A stretch of 48,124 nucleotides of DNA from Burkholderiales bacterium (GCA_016200895.1 JACQDX010000015.1:1-48124); one strand, 5' to 3'. Shown: positions 33,201-40,965, counted from the first letter of the stretch. The notes: generated from the letters alone by a model not told the origin. Numbers and translations: made by a program.

Positions 33201-33480
33201 AGGCGCTATGCCGCGCACCGCGCCATCCACATACAGCGCGCCGGATTCGCAGGTAGTCGCGCCGGTGGTGGCATTGACGACAATGCGGGCGTCACGGATA
33301 ACCGCGCCGTCTGCCAGCAAATACATCAGCAACGCCCTTGACGCGGGCTTGCAGCAGGCTTTGTGTTTCGTTGAGTTCGTCAGACTGGATTACCTTGTCT
33401 GAACGATACAGCACCGTATCAAACTGTTTGGCCGCGTCATGCCGGTTCAGGTAGCCAGCTAAATTAATATTTTGATCCAT
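30288..33480 (-). pseudogene. Large DUF4815-like tail/baseplate fibre protein, split by a one-base frameshift
   Basis: The gene starts at ATG 33480 (MDQNINLAGYLNRHDAAKQFDTVLYRSDKV, behind AGGA) and reads to ARVKGVADV; it then shifts frame near 33319-33325 and continues as LLADGAVIRDARIVVNATTG for about 1010 residues to 30288. The two frames join as ARVKGVADV-LLADGAV if one T of TTT is removed. This is the DUF4815 N-terminus found in tail fibre-like proteins of P2-like phages. The long frame alone has an ATG (33332), so a shortened protein might still be made. The lesion may be a real mutation or a one-base sequence error. The rest has repeated beta-rich domains. Confidence 0.75.
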
Positions 33481-33491
33481 AGATATCCTGC

Positions 33492-33989
33492 TTAGAAAGG
33501 CAAAACGTAGCGATAGACTTGCTCAGTCGCGCCAGACCGTATCAGGCGCGGGATGTGGTCCAGCATGTAAAGGCGGCCTGGTGCGGTGATTTGGGCCGGT
33601 GTGAAATAGCGTTGCCCGGCTGGCAGGCCTGCGGTTACTTCGGTGCCAACAAACAAGCCCAGCTCGCGGATGCTTTCGCCGGTGCCGTCGCCATAGTCAA
33701 AGACAAATTCGACTAATACCCAGCGTGATGGCGTATTGACGATGCGGTACAGGTCACCTCCTGGCACCCTGATGGTGTTCGGCGCGTTAGGGTCTAACTC
33801 AGGCACAACGAATTGCTTTTGGCTTGCCACGCGGCGGCCTATTTCATCCATCAGGCCAATGGCCGTGATTGGCTCCGATACCGGCGCGGCATCCCATGCG
33901 GGCAGGCCGCGGCCCCATGCCAGGTGCAGTGGACGGTTTTTAAATTGTTCGGCCAGCTCAATGCGGCCTTGATCTTGCAGGACTGCCAT
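33492..33989 (-). CDS. Phage tail fibre N-terminal-like protein (gpH-type, DUF3751-like)
   Basis: A 165-residue product from ATG 33989 (MAVLQDQGRIELAEQFKNRPLHLAWGRGLPAWD), preferred over a further-upstream ATG because of the family-like start. The pattern 'Y...LT..G...la.A...g..l.la....GdG' of gpH N-termini is partly present ('EFVFDYGDGTGESIRELGLFVG', 'YMLDHIPRLIRSGATEQVYRYVLPF'). It probably connects fibres to the baseplate. It lies between the split fibre gene and gene I. Confidence 0.7.
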   Translation of the reverse strand: MAVLQDQGRIELAEQFKNRPLHLAWGRGLPAWDAAPVSEPITAIGLMDEIGRRVASQKQFVVPELDPNAPNTIRVPGGDLYRIVNTPSRWVLVEFVFDYGDGTGESIRELGLFVGTEVTAGLPAGQRYFTPAQITAPGRLYMLDHIPRLIRSGATEQVYRYVLPF

Positions 33990-34000
33990 GTGTAATCCTT

Positions 34001-34933
34001 TTATGGAATTGAAATAAGCGGGTAAGAAACTGCCCAGCCGCTGGCCCATTGGTCAGCCCATCCATAAACAGGCAAGGCCGGGCTGGTGACGCTGGTGGTG
34101 GTTCCTGGTGCAATGGCGGTGATAGGTGCAGGCATGGCGCGCGCCATCAGCACGGCGCAATAGGTCGCGTGGTGCGCGTTTCGCAATGGCTGCAAGGCTG
34201 GCTGATTCACCACGCCGCTTGATAGATCGCTGATGCTGACGACACTGTTTAAACGTATTTCGCTATCGAGTACCCAGCTATCAAGCTGCATCAAGGCATC
34301 GTCAACGATGGTGTTTAACTGGCGCGGGCGATGCGCGGCAATGGGTGCCAATGCTGGTGGCGCGTTGACGCTGGCCGTGTGTGTTTCACCGAATGACAGC
34401 TTGACGCCATCGGTGGCCGGGTCACCAGACCAGATGCCAGAATCATCATCAAACAAGCACTGATCAAAGTTGGTGCCATCAAAGCGGCCAGCGCGCAGGT
34501 CCAGGCCGTGATACAGGCGATACAAACGGCTATGTGCTGGTATGGATGCATTCACCACCTGGCGTATGCGTGCCAGGTCCAGCGCTGCCAGCGTAGTGCC
34601 TGGGTCTATGTGGATATAGAACTCGTCTTCTTCTATCGTCACATTGTCGTAGCCAATCCAGGCCAGGATACGCAAGACGCTGGCCGCGCTGCCGCGTTCA
34701 CGCAACCAGGGCAAGCCTGCATCGATCAATTCGGCTGTGCTGTCAAAGTGCAGCGAGAATTGCGATAAATTCCACTCTGCTGCAAGCCATGGCTGAAAGC
34801 TGGCTGGCAAACTGGTGAACAGGTTGGCCGGTGCATCTGCGGCGGTATCCATGACAGCACGCGGGGCAATACGTACCAGATTGCTTTCCAGTTCGCTGGC
34901 GTTGGGTGGCAAGAGTTGCGCAATGTCAGTCAT
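34001..34933 (-). CDS. I: Baseplate/tail protein I
   Basis: A 310-residue protein (MTDIAQLLPPNASELESNLVRIAPRAV). The first 180 residues match P2 gpI ('LPWLRERGSAASVLRILAWIGYDNVTIEED', 'IPAHSRLYRLYHGLDLRAGRFDG'). The remaining 130 residues are an extension compared with P2 gpI (about 176), with a terminal part of unknown role. It is part of the baseplate wedge. Its ATG overlaps the J stop by four bases. Confidence 0.88.
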   Translation of the reverse strand: MTDIAQLLPPNASELESNLVRIAPRAVMDTAADAPANLFTSLPASFQPWLAAEWNLSQFSLHFDSTAELIDAGLPWLRERGSAASVLRILAWIGYDNVTIEEDEFYIHIDPGTTLAALDLARIRQVVNASIPAHSRLYRLYHGLDLRAGRFDGTNFDQCLFDDDSGIWSGDPATDGVKLSFGETHTASVNAPPALAPIAAHRPRQLNTIVDDALMQLDSWVLDSEIRLNSVVSISDLSSGVVNQPALQPLRNAHHATYCAVLMARAMPAPITAIAPGTTTSVTSPALPVYGWADQWASGWAVSYPLISIP

Positions 34934-35781
34934 GCGACACCGCCATCAGTCAACTGTATGGCCCCGGCCACGGCGTATTGATCAGCAGCCAGCACCGTAT
35001 TGCCTGCGGGCTGGCCGTTTACTGGAAATTCCACCCGGCTTATACCTGGTTGCTGCAATTGTGTTGTTACCCAGGACAGCGGCACACTGCGGCCCAGGCT
35101 GGCATACGTGGAAAGCGATGCCACAAAAGAGGCGGTAATTTTTGTGACGATATCAGCCGGGGCGCTGGCATCACGCCACAGTGTTGCGGTCACATTCAGT
35201 GCCAAGGGCTGGGCCACGGCGACAAGCACAGGTATCCCCAGCGGCCTGACGTTGGGTGCATTAAGCGCAGCCATGACAGCGGCGCTGGTGATTTGCGCCT
35301 GGCTGACATCGATCAACCACAGGACGACGCTTACCACGCCTGCGCTGGGGCTGCTGACGCTGGCGGCTCTTACATTGGGGCTGGCAGTCATGGCAATCAG
35401 GCGGTATTGCTCTGGTGTGCCATTGCCCGCCAGGGCAGCAATGCGCAACTGGATGCGCAAGCGGTAGCGGTCGTCTGCTTCACCTGGCATGCGGGCCAGA
35501 TCATAGAATGCGCCTTTGTGGTCAAGGTCTGTGCCGGTGGCGAATGCCAGCAGGTTGGCGCGTGCGGCCTGGTTAATGCGATTGCGCAACAGCATTTCAC
35601 GATAGGCAAATGCTTCTATCTGCTTGACCAGCGGTTCAGATGGCAGGCCCAGCACATTGGCCGCACCTGGCTGGCGTTGAAGCAAGTCTTGTTTATGGAC
35701 TGTTACCAGGGCTTCAAAATCCAGTTCTTCGATGATGGCCGGTGGTGGCAACTTAGTTAAGTCAACCTTCAGATCAATCAT
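34930..35781 (-). CDS. J: Baseplate assembly protein J
   Basis: A 283-residue protein of the P2 gpJ family (MIDLKVDLTKLPPPAIIEELDFEALVTVHKQDLLQRQPG), with the family block 'YREMLLRNRINQAARANLLAFATGTDLDHKGAFYDLARMPGEADDRYRLR'. It is a baseplate wedge protein. It overlaps W by four bases and I by four, consistent with one late operon starting at V. Confidence 0.94.
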   Translation of the reverse strand: MIDLKVDLTKLPPPAIIEELDFEALVTVHKQDLLQRQPGAANVLGLPSEPLVKQIEAFAYREMLLRNRINQAARANLLAFATGTDLDHKGAFYDLARMPGEADDRYRLRIQLRIAALAGNGTPEQYRLIAMTASPNVRAASVSSPSAGVVSVVLWLIDVSQAQITSAAVMAALNAPNVRPLGIPVLVAVAQPLALNVTATLWRDASAPADIVTKITASFVASLSTYASLGRSVPLSWVTTQLQQPGISRVEFPVNGQPAGNTVLAADQYAVAGAIQLTDGGVA

Positions 35782-36131
35782 GCTTGCCCCCGGATTGTCA
35801 GCGGCAAGGACAGGTTAAAGGTTTTTGATGCGCGCACCAGTTGGCCTTTCAATTCAATGATGACTTTGCCGGGTATGCCGGTGCGATACATTTTTACCAG
35901 CGTCAATTTAATGCGTGGTTCCCATTTGAGCAGTGCTTCAGCAGTGGCGGCATACAGGCGTACTTGTGTCGCGCCATTGTCTGGCTGGTCGATCAGTTCA
36001 AACAGCAAGCTGCCATAGTCACGGCGCATGACGCGGCTGCCTATGGGCGTGGTCAGTATGTCGGCAATGCTTTGGCGCAAATGCGCCAGGCCTGCAATAC
36101 GTCCACCGGTGGTTAAATTCATGCCTGCCAT
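35778..36131 (-). CDS. W: Baseplate protein W (gp25-like)
   Basis: A 117-residue product from ATG 36131 (MAGMNLTTGGRIAGLAHLRQSIADILTTPIGSRVMRRDYGS). This start fits the family and a GGGA site; the longer version (36236) has an N-terminus that overlaps the PAAR gene in another frame. The core 'SI.DIL.TPiGSRVMRRDYGS.L..LID.P' is typical of gpW/T4 gp25. It forms part of the baseplate wedge. Confidence 0.93.
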   Translation of the reverse strand: MAGMNLTTGGRIAGLAHLRQSIADILTTPIGSRVMRRDYGSLLFELIDQPDNGATQVRLYAATAEALLKWEPRIKLTLVKMYRTGIPGKVIIELKGQLVRASKTFNLSLPLTIRGQA

Positions 36132-36150
36132 GATTTTTATATCCCTTGCC

Positions 36151-36420
36151 TCAGTCTGGAATGACAAACCAGTCACGGCCTGTGCTGGGATGCGTGCAGC
36201 TTGCGTGGTGGCCTTCACGGCATGCGGGTATGCCATTCAAAGTCATCCATGTGGAACCCTCAACCATGAGCGGGTTAGCGTGTGGCACGGGACCGTGCGG
36301 GACGATGCGATCACCCAGCACCACGACAGGCATGCCATCGACAGCAAAGAAATCTTGACCACCGGCGCGGTGCGGCCCGCCTGCACGGTCGAGGGTTTTA
36401 ACTGCGATACCGTGGCTCAT
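36151..36420 (-). CDS. PAAR-type spike tip protein
   Basis: An 89-residue protein with PAAR pattern: 'MSHGIAVKTLDRAGGP', 'VVVLGDRIVPHGPVPHANPLMVEGSTWMTLNGIPACREGH' and 'CTHPSTGRDWFV'. PAAR proteins cap the central spike of contractile injection systems with a metal-bound point. Phage P2 itself has this tip fused in gpV; here it is a separate gene between V and W. It overlaps the V stop by four bases. Confidence 0.88.
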   Translation of the reverse strand: MSHGIAVKTLDRAGGPHRAGGQDFFAVDGMPVVVLGDRIVPHGPVPHANPLMVEGSTWMTLNGIPACREGHHASCTHPSTGRDWFVIPD

Positions 36421-36887
36421 GACTTGACGCCCTCAAATTTAGGCGTGCGCAGTCTGGTGCCGTCTGTGGTCAGTTCAAGCGTGGTATTACCGACGACAAA
36501 ACTAAACTTGCCATCTGCTGGCAATGTGATGGTGTAGTGATGGTCAGCGTGGTTGTAATCGACAGTCGCGCCGTCAGGGTATTGAATGCGATGATTGTCT
36601 GGGTTGTCGTCTGGTGCCTGGTTGTGATTGCTGGCGACACCGGGAAACACGACACCTGCGGCCAGATCACCGGACGGCGAAAAGATAATGCATTGTTCGC
36701 CTACGGTTGGCGGGCACCATGTTTTTGTCGCACCTGCACGCGTGGCAGCAATGGGTATTAGCGCGGTAGTGATGTCGCCAAATTTGACACGCGCCAGCGG
36801 TACGCGTCCATGCTTTACTTCAGCAATGACGCCGTAGCGGACGATGTTTTCTAAGCGGCGAGAGAGGTCGGCAAGATTGAAATTCAT
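36417..36887 (-). CDS. V: Baseplate spike protein V
   Basis: A 156-residue protein (MNFNLADLSRRLENIVRYGVIAEVKHGRVPLARVKFGD) of the P2 gpV family. An OB-fold-like first part is followed by 'WCPPTVGEQCIIFSPSGDLAAGVVFPGVASN', then a short beta-helical part. P2 gpV is about 211 residues; the shorter length fits with the separate PAAR tip. It pierces the outer membrane. It starts the V-W-J-I late operon. No Shine-Dalgarno site is visible before its ATG. Confidence 0.92.
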   Translation of the reverse strand: MNFNLADLSRRLENIVRYGVIAEVKHGRVPLARVKFGDITTALIPIAATRAGATKTWCPPTVGEQCIIFSPSGDLAAGVVFPGVASNHNQAPDDNPDNHRIQYPDGATVDYNHADHHYTITLPADGKFSFVVGNTTLELTTDGTRLRTPKFEGVKS

Positions 36888-36933
36888 GCTGACTATGTTG
36901 AACTGTCAGATTGATATAGTCACTTACTAAAGG

Positions 36934-36954
36934 GTTGCTATGCTACTTAACAAC
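36934..36954. promoter_or_regulatory. Putative Ogr/Delta activator box upstream of the V operon
   Basis: On the minus strand the site reads GTTGTTA-AGTAGCA-TAGCAAC, an inverted repeat of 7-bp arms. It is nearly identical to the site upstream of P (GTTGTTA-N7-TAACAAC at 44274-44294). Its centre lies 57 bp before the V start codon; the P site's lies 56 bp before the P start. Confidence 0.65.
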
Positions 36955-36960
36955 TTATGT

Positions 36961-36990
36961 AGTAACTATGAGATATATCTATATGTTACT
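36961..36990. promoter_or_regulatory. AT-rich near-palindrome upstream of the accessory pair
   Basis: AGTAAC (36961-36966) and GTTACT (36985-36990) flank the perfect palindrome AGATATATCT (36971-36980), all centred on the same axis. It lies between the V activator box and the rightward accessory pair. It may be an operator for the pair. The rest of 36991-37108 is AT-rich, with no clear promoter I can assign. Confidence 0.4.
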
Positions 36991-37108
36991 GGGAAAAAAT
37001 TTAATGCTAACAAATTTAATACACTTATTGCGTTCCACATTATTTAATGAAAAATATCAAAAAATACATGCTAAAGTAAATGTCATTTAAAAATGTTTGG
37101 AGGCTGCT

Positions 37109-37309
37109 ATGGATATTGAAGCATCAAATGAAGATTTTAATAAATGGTGTAATGATGTTTTAAATATTTTGCATCATGAATGTGGTGCTGTTACGTATAC
37201 ATTGCAAAGTGTCAAAGTCAATTGCAAAGTTTATTATCAAAATCAAAGAACACCTTATGAAGCTGTAAAGGCTTTAGACATTCCTACATTTGAAGAAAAG
37301 AAAAAATGA
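37109..37309 (+). CDS. Small protein, first gene of an accessory pair
   Basis: A 66-residue product from ATG 37109 (MDIEASNEDFNKWCNDVLNIL), with a TTGGAGG ribosome-binding site 5 nt upstream. It is not recognised. The C-terminal half has 'YYQNQRTPYEAVKALDIPTFEEKKK', a short strand then helix then charged tail. Its stop overlaps the start of the HEPN-like gene by four bases (ATGA). A small protein translated ahead of a HEPN-type effector would suit an antitoxin or regulator; this is inference. Confidence 0.7.
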   Translation: MDIEASNEDFNKWCNDVLNILHHECGAVTYTLQSVKVNCKVYYQNQRTPYEAVKALDIPTFEEKKK

Positions 37310-38586
37310 ATTCAAAATGGAAAAAGTATGCCTCCAGGGATAGCGTTGATACAAGTGATGATAGCGTTAGTCATTTGATTAAAGAAATCAAATCTCGCCT
37401 GACGCTCATAGATAATGGAACAAATGTTTCATATGCAATGGGTTTTGATACTCTTGTTGATGCGCTATTTTCCAAAGTTGAACACCATTACATTCTTGAT
37501 TTGGAAATTACTTTTAACGTTTTTCTAAAAGCAGTTAATAAGTCATTTATTGCAGATCAGAATTTTAAAAATCCCGATGAAATTTTGAGAAATTTTGACT
37601 CGGGATGCAAAAACAAACTCAAAGTCAAACATAAATTTTTTCTCATAACTTCGATTAGCCTGATCAATACGTTTGAATTACCTCGGAGAAAAACTGTCAA
37701 TGAGTGCGTAATCACGTTCAGTAAAACTGAACCGAATATTTTTAAAAGACAGCGTAAAGAACTGATTGATCAGATGAAATTTCCAAAATATTTTGATCAT
37801 GGATTAGAGAGCCAGTTTACTTGGGTTCGCGTTTCAGTAGATGCCCCTGACTATAAAACTGCTTTTATGAAAGCTATACGATCTCTCGACCTCTATAGAG
37901 GAGTATGGCATCTGCAAATTGCTAAAAATAGAAATGTCTTAGCTTTTACGAATGAATCAGAGTTTCCAACTGATAGCGTTGTTGCAATGGGCATGGTTCA
38001 CACTTTACACAGTGATACCCTTAAGTCATTTCCAGGCATGTTATGGCACGAAACTCGACAAATATGTGGGCGCGCTGCAAATATTCGGCAATTTGATATC
38101 GCTCAAAATCAATTAGATAAATTTTTCTTTAAAATTAATAAAAAAAATGACCCTAAGTATCGTGATTTTTTGAATGGTTTGATTACAAATTATATAAATG
38201 CACTTGATGAAACTGATCATTCCATAAGGTTTATGAAACTTTGGGTGGTCCTTGAAAAACTTACAGATGCAGACGATGCAAAGACGATTCTGAAGCGTGC
38301 CACTTTTTTCTATAAAGATGCCAAAATCCAAAAAGCTATTCTCGAATCTTCGAAAATTGCACGCAATATCAGCGCTCCCGTAGGAGTAAATCCTTATAAC
38401 GTAGAGATGAAAAATTTTCAGCTTTGCGAATATATCGAAGACATTCTAAATTTTTTTATTGCAAATCGATTTCATTTCAAGAAATTGCATGAGGTTTTTG
38501 ATTTCATCTCTGTCACTACAGACGAAAATACTATTGATCAAACCATTGCAAGGTTGAAACTTGTTAAGAAATATATAGGTCCTTAA
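37306..38586 (+). CDS. Apea/HEPN-like protein, possible phage-carried defence effector
   Basis: A 426-residue protein, AT-rich against its phage neighbours and on the opposite strand to them. The N-terminal 260 residues are unassigned. The C-terminal part (about residues 285-415) has the layout of Apea-type HEPN domains: 'DHSIRFMKLWVVLEKLTDADDAKTIL', 'SSKIARNISAPVGVNPYN', 'CEYIEDILNFFI'. The usual HEPN R-N-x-x-x-H active-site block here reads RNISAP, without the His; an alternative R(x6)H pair (RFHFKKLH) lies near the end. No membrane helix is seen. It is inserted between S and V, where P2 has none, so it is a moron; exclusion of other phages is the likely role. Confidence 0.6.
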   Translation: MNSKWKKYASRDSVDTSDDSVSHLIKEIKSRLTLIDNGTNVSYAMGFDTLVDALFSKVEHHYILDLEITFNVFLKAVNKSFIADQNFKNPDEILRNFDSGCKNKLKVKHKFFLITSISLINTFELPRRKTVNECVITFSKTEPNIFKRQRKELIDQMKFPKYFDHGLESQFTWVRVSVDAPDYKTAFMKAIRSLDLYRGVWHLQIAKNRNVLAFTNESEFPTDSVVAMGMVHTLHSDTLKSFPGMLWHETRQICGRAANIRQFDIAQNQLDKFFFKINKKNDPKYRDFLNGLITNYINALDETDHSIRFMKLWVVLEKLTDADDAKTILKRATFFYKDAKIQKAILESSKIARNISAPVGVNPYNVEMKNFQLCEYIEDILNFFIANRFHFKKLHEVFDFISVTTDENTIDQTIARLKLVKKYIGP

Positions 38587-38607
38587 TTTTTATCCGTTTT
38601 CAGTTTC

Positions 38608-39072
38608 TTATTTTATTAATTGACTGAGTAAAGATTTTCTAATTAATTCATGGTCCTCAGTGCTTAATCCTAATAATTTACGCTGGTCGTATTTAACATC
38701 TGGGCCATTTTTGGAAACGCGATCATTTAAACCAAACTGATGCACTCGCGCAATTCTTGCCACTCGCCCGAAAAATCCTACCGCAATTTCGTTCCCGTCA
38801 GCCTTCACTTTCAAGTATGAATTTGTGCGCAGCTTGGTAAACATGGCGGTCTTCTGCCTTTTGATACGTCCCTTCTTGCCGCGTAAATCCTTACGCGGTT
38901 TTCTTGGTGTATAGGCGATGCCTTCCGGCGTCATTTGAGCTTTGATGCGTTGTTGCTGGCTGCGGCGCAAATCCTGTGCAACCTGCAAATTCACTTTGCG
39001 TCTTTGTGTGGGGTCGAGTTGGGCAAGCAGGACGCTTGCCCATTGTTCCAGTGCTTTGAGGTCATCACTCAT
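38608..39072 (-). CDS. S: Tail completion protein S (virion morphogenesis)
   Basis: A 154-residue product from ATG 39072 (MSDDLKALEQWASVLLAQLDPTQRRKVNLQVAQDLRRSQQQRI). This is the phage virion morphogenesis family ('R..q..Ri..Q..PdG..y..Rk', 'GRVARIARVHQFGL'). It is needed to finish the tail so that it joins the head. The start overlaps the R stop by four bases. It is the last gene of the O-to-S late operon; the accessory pair converges on it. Confidence 0.9.
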   Translation of the reverse strand: MSDDLKALEQWASVLLAQLDPTQRRKVNLQVAQDLRRSQQQRIKAQMTPEGIAYTPRKPRKDLRGKKGRIKRQKTAMFTKLRTNSYLKVKADGNEIAVGFFGRVARIARVHQFGLNDRVSKNGPDVKYDQRKLLGLSTEDHELIRKSLLSQLIK

Positions 39073-39560
39073 AGTTCTGAATCTGTTTTCATTACCTGCC
39101 ATTCGGCCAGCAGCTTGTCACCGTTGAATAGTTGCCAGTATGGTGCGGCATAGTCTGGGGCTGGGGCTATCTCGCCCGCATGGGTGATATCAAGCCGGTT
39201 TTGATTTTGCTTGACGATGACGCGTTCAGACAATTCCAGTTCAAGCGAGATGTCTACAGAGTCGTGATTGTTGAAGTCCACCACAAAGCGAATACCTTTT
39301 TCTCGTTTGTCTGGGTTGCCCAGTAAATCTGCCTGATGTACGGCCACCCAGTCCAGCAATGGCACCATCAAGCCGTCTTCATCGCCGCCAAAGTCAGTAA
39401 TGATGACATTGAGCTTGTACGCGTACTCAAACGAGCGTGAAGCGGTGCCGGTGCCAATTAAGCGGCCTTCATCAGCAAAGACAAGTAGTTTGTCTGGGTT
39501 GCGCTTCAGGTCTTGATTTGCTGCGGTCAGGTGGTTGCGCAGGCTATTTGGCTTGTACAT
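39069..39560 (-). CDS. R: Tail completion protein R
   Basis: A 163-residue protein of the P2 gpR family (MYKPNSLRNHLTAANQDLKRNPDKLLVFADEGRLIGTGTASRSFEYAYKLNVII). It acts at tail completion with gpS. 'VPLLDWVAVHQADLLGNPDKREKGIRFVVD' is typical. It overlaps the Rz-like gene at its start by 17 bp and S at its end. Confidence 0.92.
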   Translation of the reverse strand: MYKPNSLRNHLTAANQDLKRNPDKLLVFADEGRLIGTGTASRSFEYAYKLNVIITDFGGDEDGLMVPLLDWVAVHQADLLGNPDKREKGIRFVVDFNNHDSVDISLELELSERVIVKQNQNRLDITHAGEIAPAPDYAAPYWQLFNGDKLLAEWQVMKTDSEL

Positions 39561-40047
39561 TGATGACCGTCCTGATTGCCTGGTAGCTGTCTATACAGGC
39601 GTTTAATTGCCTGATGGCGTTGTCGCCGTCTGCTGCGATGGCTGCAAGAGCGTTTCCAGCCGATGGAGTAAGTTCGGCTCGCGTTTCTGAGATATAGCCG
39701 GGTCCAGGGGCGGTATTTGCACCGGCACTGGCTGGGCAAGCTTTAACGGGGATTGACAGGCGCACAGTGCCATTGCGCACGCCATTAATAAACTTGTCTT
39801 GTTTGTCCTTTTCATCTTGCATTTCCTTTTGGTGGTTGGTGGCGATGGCGGCCAGGCTGCGAGATATCAGCCTTTCGTTTTCCAGTGCGGTGGCTGTTGC
39901 TTCTGCCTGGTCCTGGGATATCTGTGCCTTGAGCTTGGTTGTTTCGTTGATGGCGTCTTTGTATTTGACGACACAGAAAAGGATACCAGCGGCCACGGCC
40001 AGGGCCAGCCATGGCCGTGGGTCCAGTGTTTTGATGATGTTCAGCAT
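39544..40047 (-). CDS. Rz-like inner-membrane spanin (i-spanin)
   Basis: A 167-residue protein with an N-terminal membrane helix (ALAVAAGILFCVVKY) and a long helical periplasmic part ('LKAQISQDQAEATATALENERLISRSLAAIATNHQKEMQDEKDKQDK'). The C-terminal half has 'CPASAGANTAPGPGYISETRAEL...LNACIDSYQAIR', common to P2 LysB/Rz-like proteins. With the outer-membrane lipoprotein encoded in another frame inside it, it would fuse the two membranes at lysis. Confidence 0.85.
   Translation of the reverse strand: MLNIIKTLDPRPWLALAVAAGILFCVVKYKDAINETTKLKAQISQDQAEATATALENERLISRSLAAIATNHQKEMQDEKDKQDKFINGVRNGTVRLSIPVKACPASAGANTAPGPGYISETRAELTPSAGNALAAIAADGDNAIRQLNACIDSYQAIRTVINVQAK
39603..39815 (-). CDS. Rz1-like outer-membrane lipoprotein nested in the Rz gene (o-spanin)
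   Basis: A 70-residue frame inside the Rz-like gene in another reading frame (MKRTNKTSLLMACAMALCACQSPLKLAQPVPVQIPPLDPA). It has a signal with a lipobox-type cysteine (ALCAC) and a Pro-rich stretch, the hallmark of nested Rz1. P2 has the same layout in lysB/lysC. The nested position and lipobox together make this a probable true gene. Confidence 0.75.
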   Translation of the reverse strand: MKRTNKTSLLMACAMALCACQSPLKLAQPVPVQIPPLDPAISQKREPNLLHRLETLLQPSQQTATTPSGN

Positions 40048-40055
40048 TCGTTCGC

Positions 40056-40553
40056 CTATACGGGTTTGAGGCAGAGTTCACGCTCTGCGGCGCGGCGCTT
40101 GGTCAGGCCTGCATAGACCACGCCGCCTGCTGTGTTCCAGAATGGAAGCTGGTTGCATGCGCCGGTGTAGTCTTTGTTGTTGAGTTTGGTAATCATGGTG
40201 GACGGCCTGCCATCCTTCAGCACGCAGAAACCATCTTTGACGCCTTTTTTACCTGGCCCCATGTTGAAGACAAAGCTTGTGAATGCGGCGCGCTGGTTGT
40301 CGTTCAATGGCACCTTGAGGCAGGTTTCCATAGAGGCCTTGGCAATGAGCAAGTCATCTGCTGTCATGGCGTCGCATTCATCCATGGTCGCGGTCTTGCC
40401 CATTTTGACGCCGCTGGTGTGGCCCCGGCATATGGTGGGGATTTTTACCGGGTCAAGATAAGCAGTTTGCCTGGTGCCTTCAAATAGCACGATGAGGGGC
40501 AATGCTGCAGCGATACCGGCGGCAATAAGTCTTTGCTTTATGCTGAGGGTCAT
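40056..40553 (-). CDS. Endolysin (GH24 lysozyme-like, with signal-anchor N-terminus)
   Basis: A 165-residue product from ATG 40553 (MTLSIKQRLIAAGIAAALPLIVLFEGTRQTAYLDPVKIPTICRGHTSG). It is a GH24 (T4/P1-type) muramidase: catalytic Glu in FEG, Asp in YLDP and Thr in GHTSG. The N-terminal hydrophobic stretch directly before the catalytic Glu looks like a signal-anchor-release segment, so export by the Sec system without a holin is possible. It is followed by 'NMGPGKKGVKDGFC...W.TAGGVVYAGLTKRRAAERELC'. It degrades peptidoglycan at lysis. Confidence 0.9.
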   Translation of the reverse strand: MTLSIKQRLIAAGIAAALPLIVLFEGTRQTAYLDPVKIPTICRGHTSGVKMGKTATMDECDAMTADDLLIAKASMETCLKVPLNDNQRAAFTSFVFNMGPGKKGVKDGFCVLKDGRPSTMITKLNNKDYTGACNQLPFWNTAGGVVYAGLTKRRAAERELCLKPV

Positions 40554-40759
40554 TTTTGCTGTTTTCCTTTCTGTTTGTTGGCGCGCCGGTACAGCCAAGG
40601 TTTGACCACCTTGTCACGCAAAAAAATGGTGATTTGAAGCACCGTGTAAATAATCGTCAGAATGAATACCCATTCATTGAGAGGGATGCCCAGCAAGGAA
40701 ATGGCACTGATGGTGACTGGAGGCGATGCTTTCAAAGGTTCCATGTAGTTAGCGTTCAT
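40550..40759 (-). CDS. Holin-like membrane protein
   Basis: A 69-residue product from ATG 40759 (MNANYMEPLKASPPVTISAISLLGIPLNEWVFILTIIYTVLQITIFLRDK). It has one or two hydrophobic segments and a strongly basic C-terminal tail (KPWLYRRANKQKGKQQK), as in small holins. It lies directly upstream of the endolysin, overlapping it by four bases. It would time lysis or help release the SAR endolysin. Confidence 0.75.
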   Translation of the reverse strand: MNANYMEPLKASPPVTISAISLLGIPLNEWVFILTIIYTVLQITIFLRDKVVKPWLYRRANKQKGKQQK

Positions 40760-40761
40760 GG

Positions 40762-40965
40762 TTAGTCCCACAAATTAATCATTTGCAGCACGGGCGCTGC
40801 CGGTGCGCGGTCTGGCAGGTTGATGGCTTTGCCCATGGGCAGAAACGTACCCAGACTGGCGATGTCTGGATTGAGGGCAAGCACTGCGGCAATGCCGCTG
40901 GTGTTGCCCAGGTACCGCCATACCAGCAAATCTAAGGTGTCGTTTTGTTGGGCGCGGACGATCAT
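40762..40965 (-). CDS. X: Tail protein X (LysM-like)
   Basis: A 67-residue protein of the P2 gpX family (MIVRAQQNDTLDLLVWRYLGNTSGIAAVLALNPDIASLGTFLPMGKAINLPD). The LysM-like pattern 'qgDTLD.l.wr.yG.t....vle.NP.la..g..Lp.G..i.LP' is clear. It is a minor tail protein that probably contacts peptidoglycan or the tail hub. It precedes the holin as in P2. Confidence 0.92.
   Translation of the reverse strand: MIVRAQQNDTLDLLVWRYLGNTSGIAAVLALNPDIASLGTFLPMGKAINLPDRAPAAPVLQMINLWD

Noticed and set aside
28929..33332. Diversity-generating retroelement acting on the fibre genes
   Set aside because: No reverse transcriptase, template repeat or accessory gene is seen anywhere in the window.
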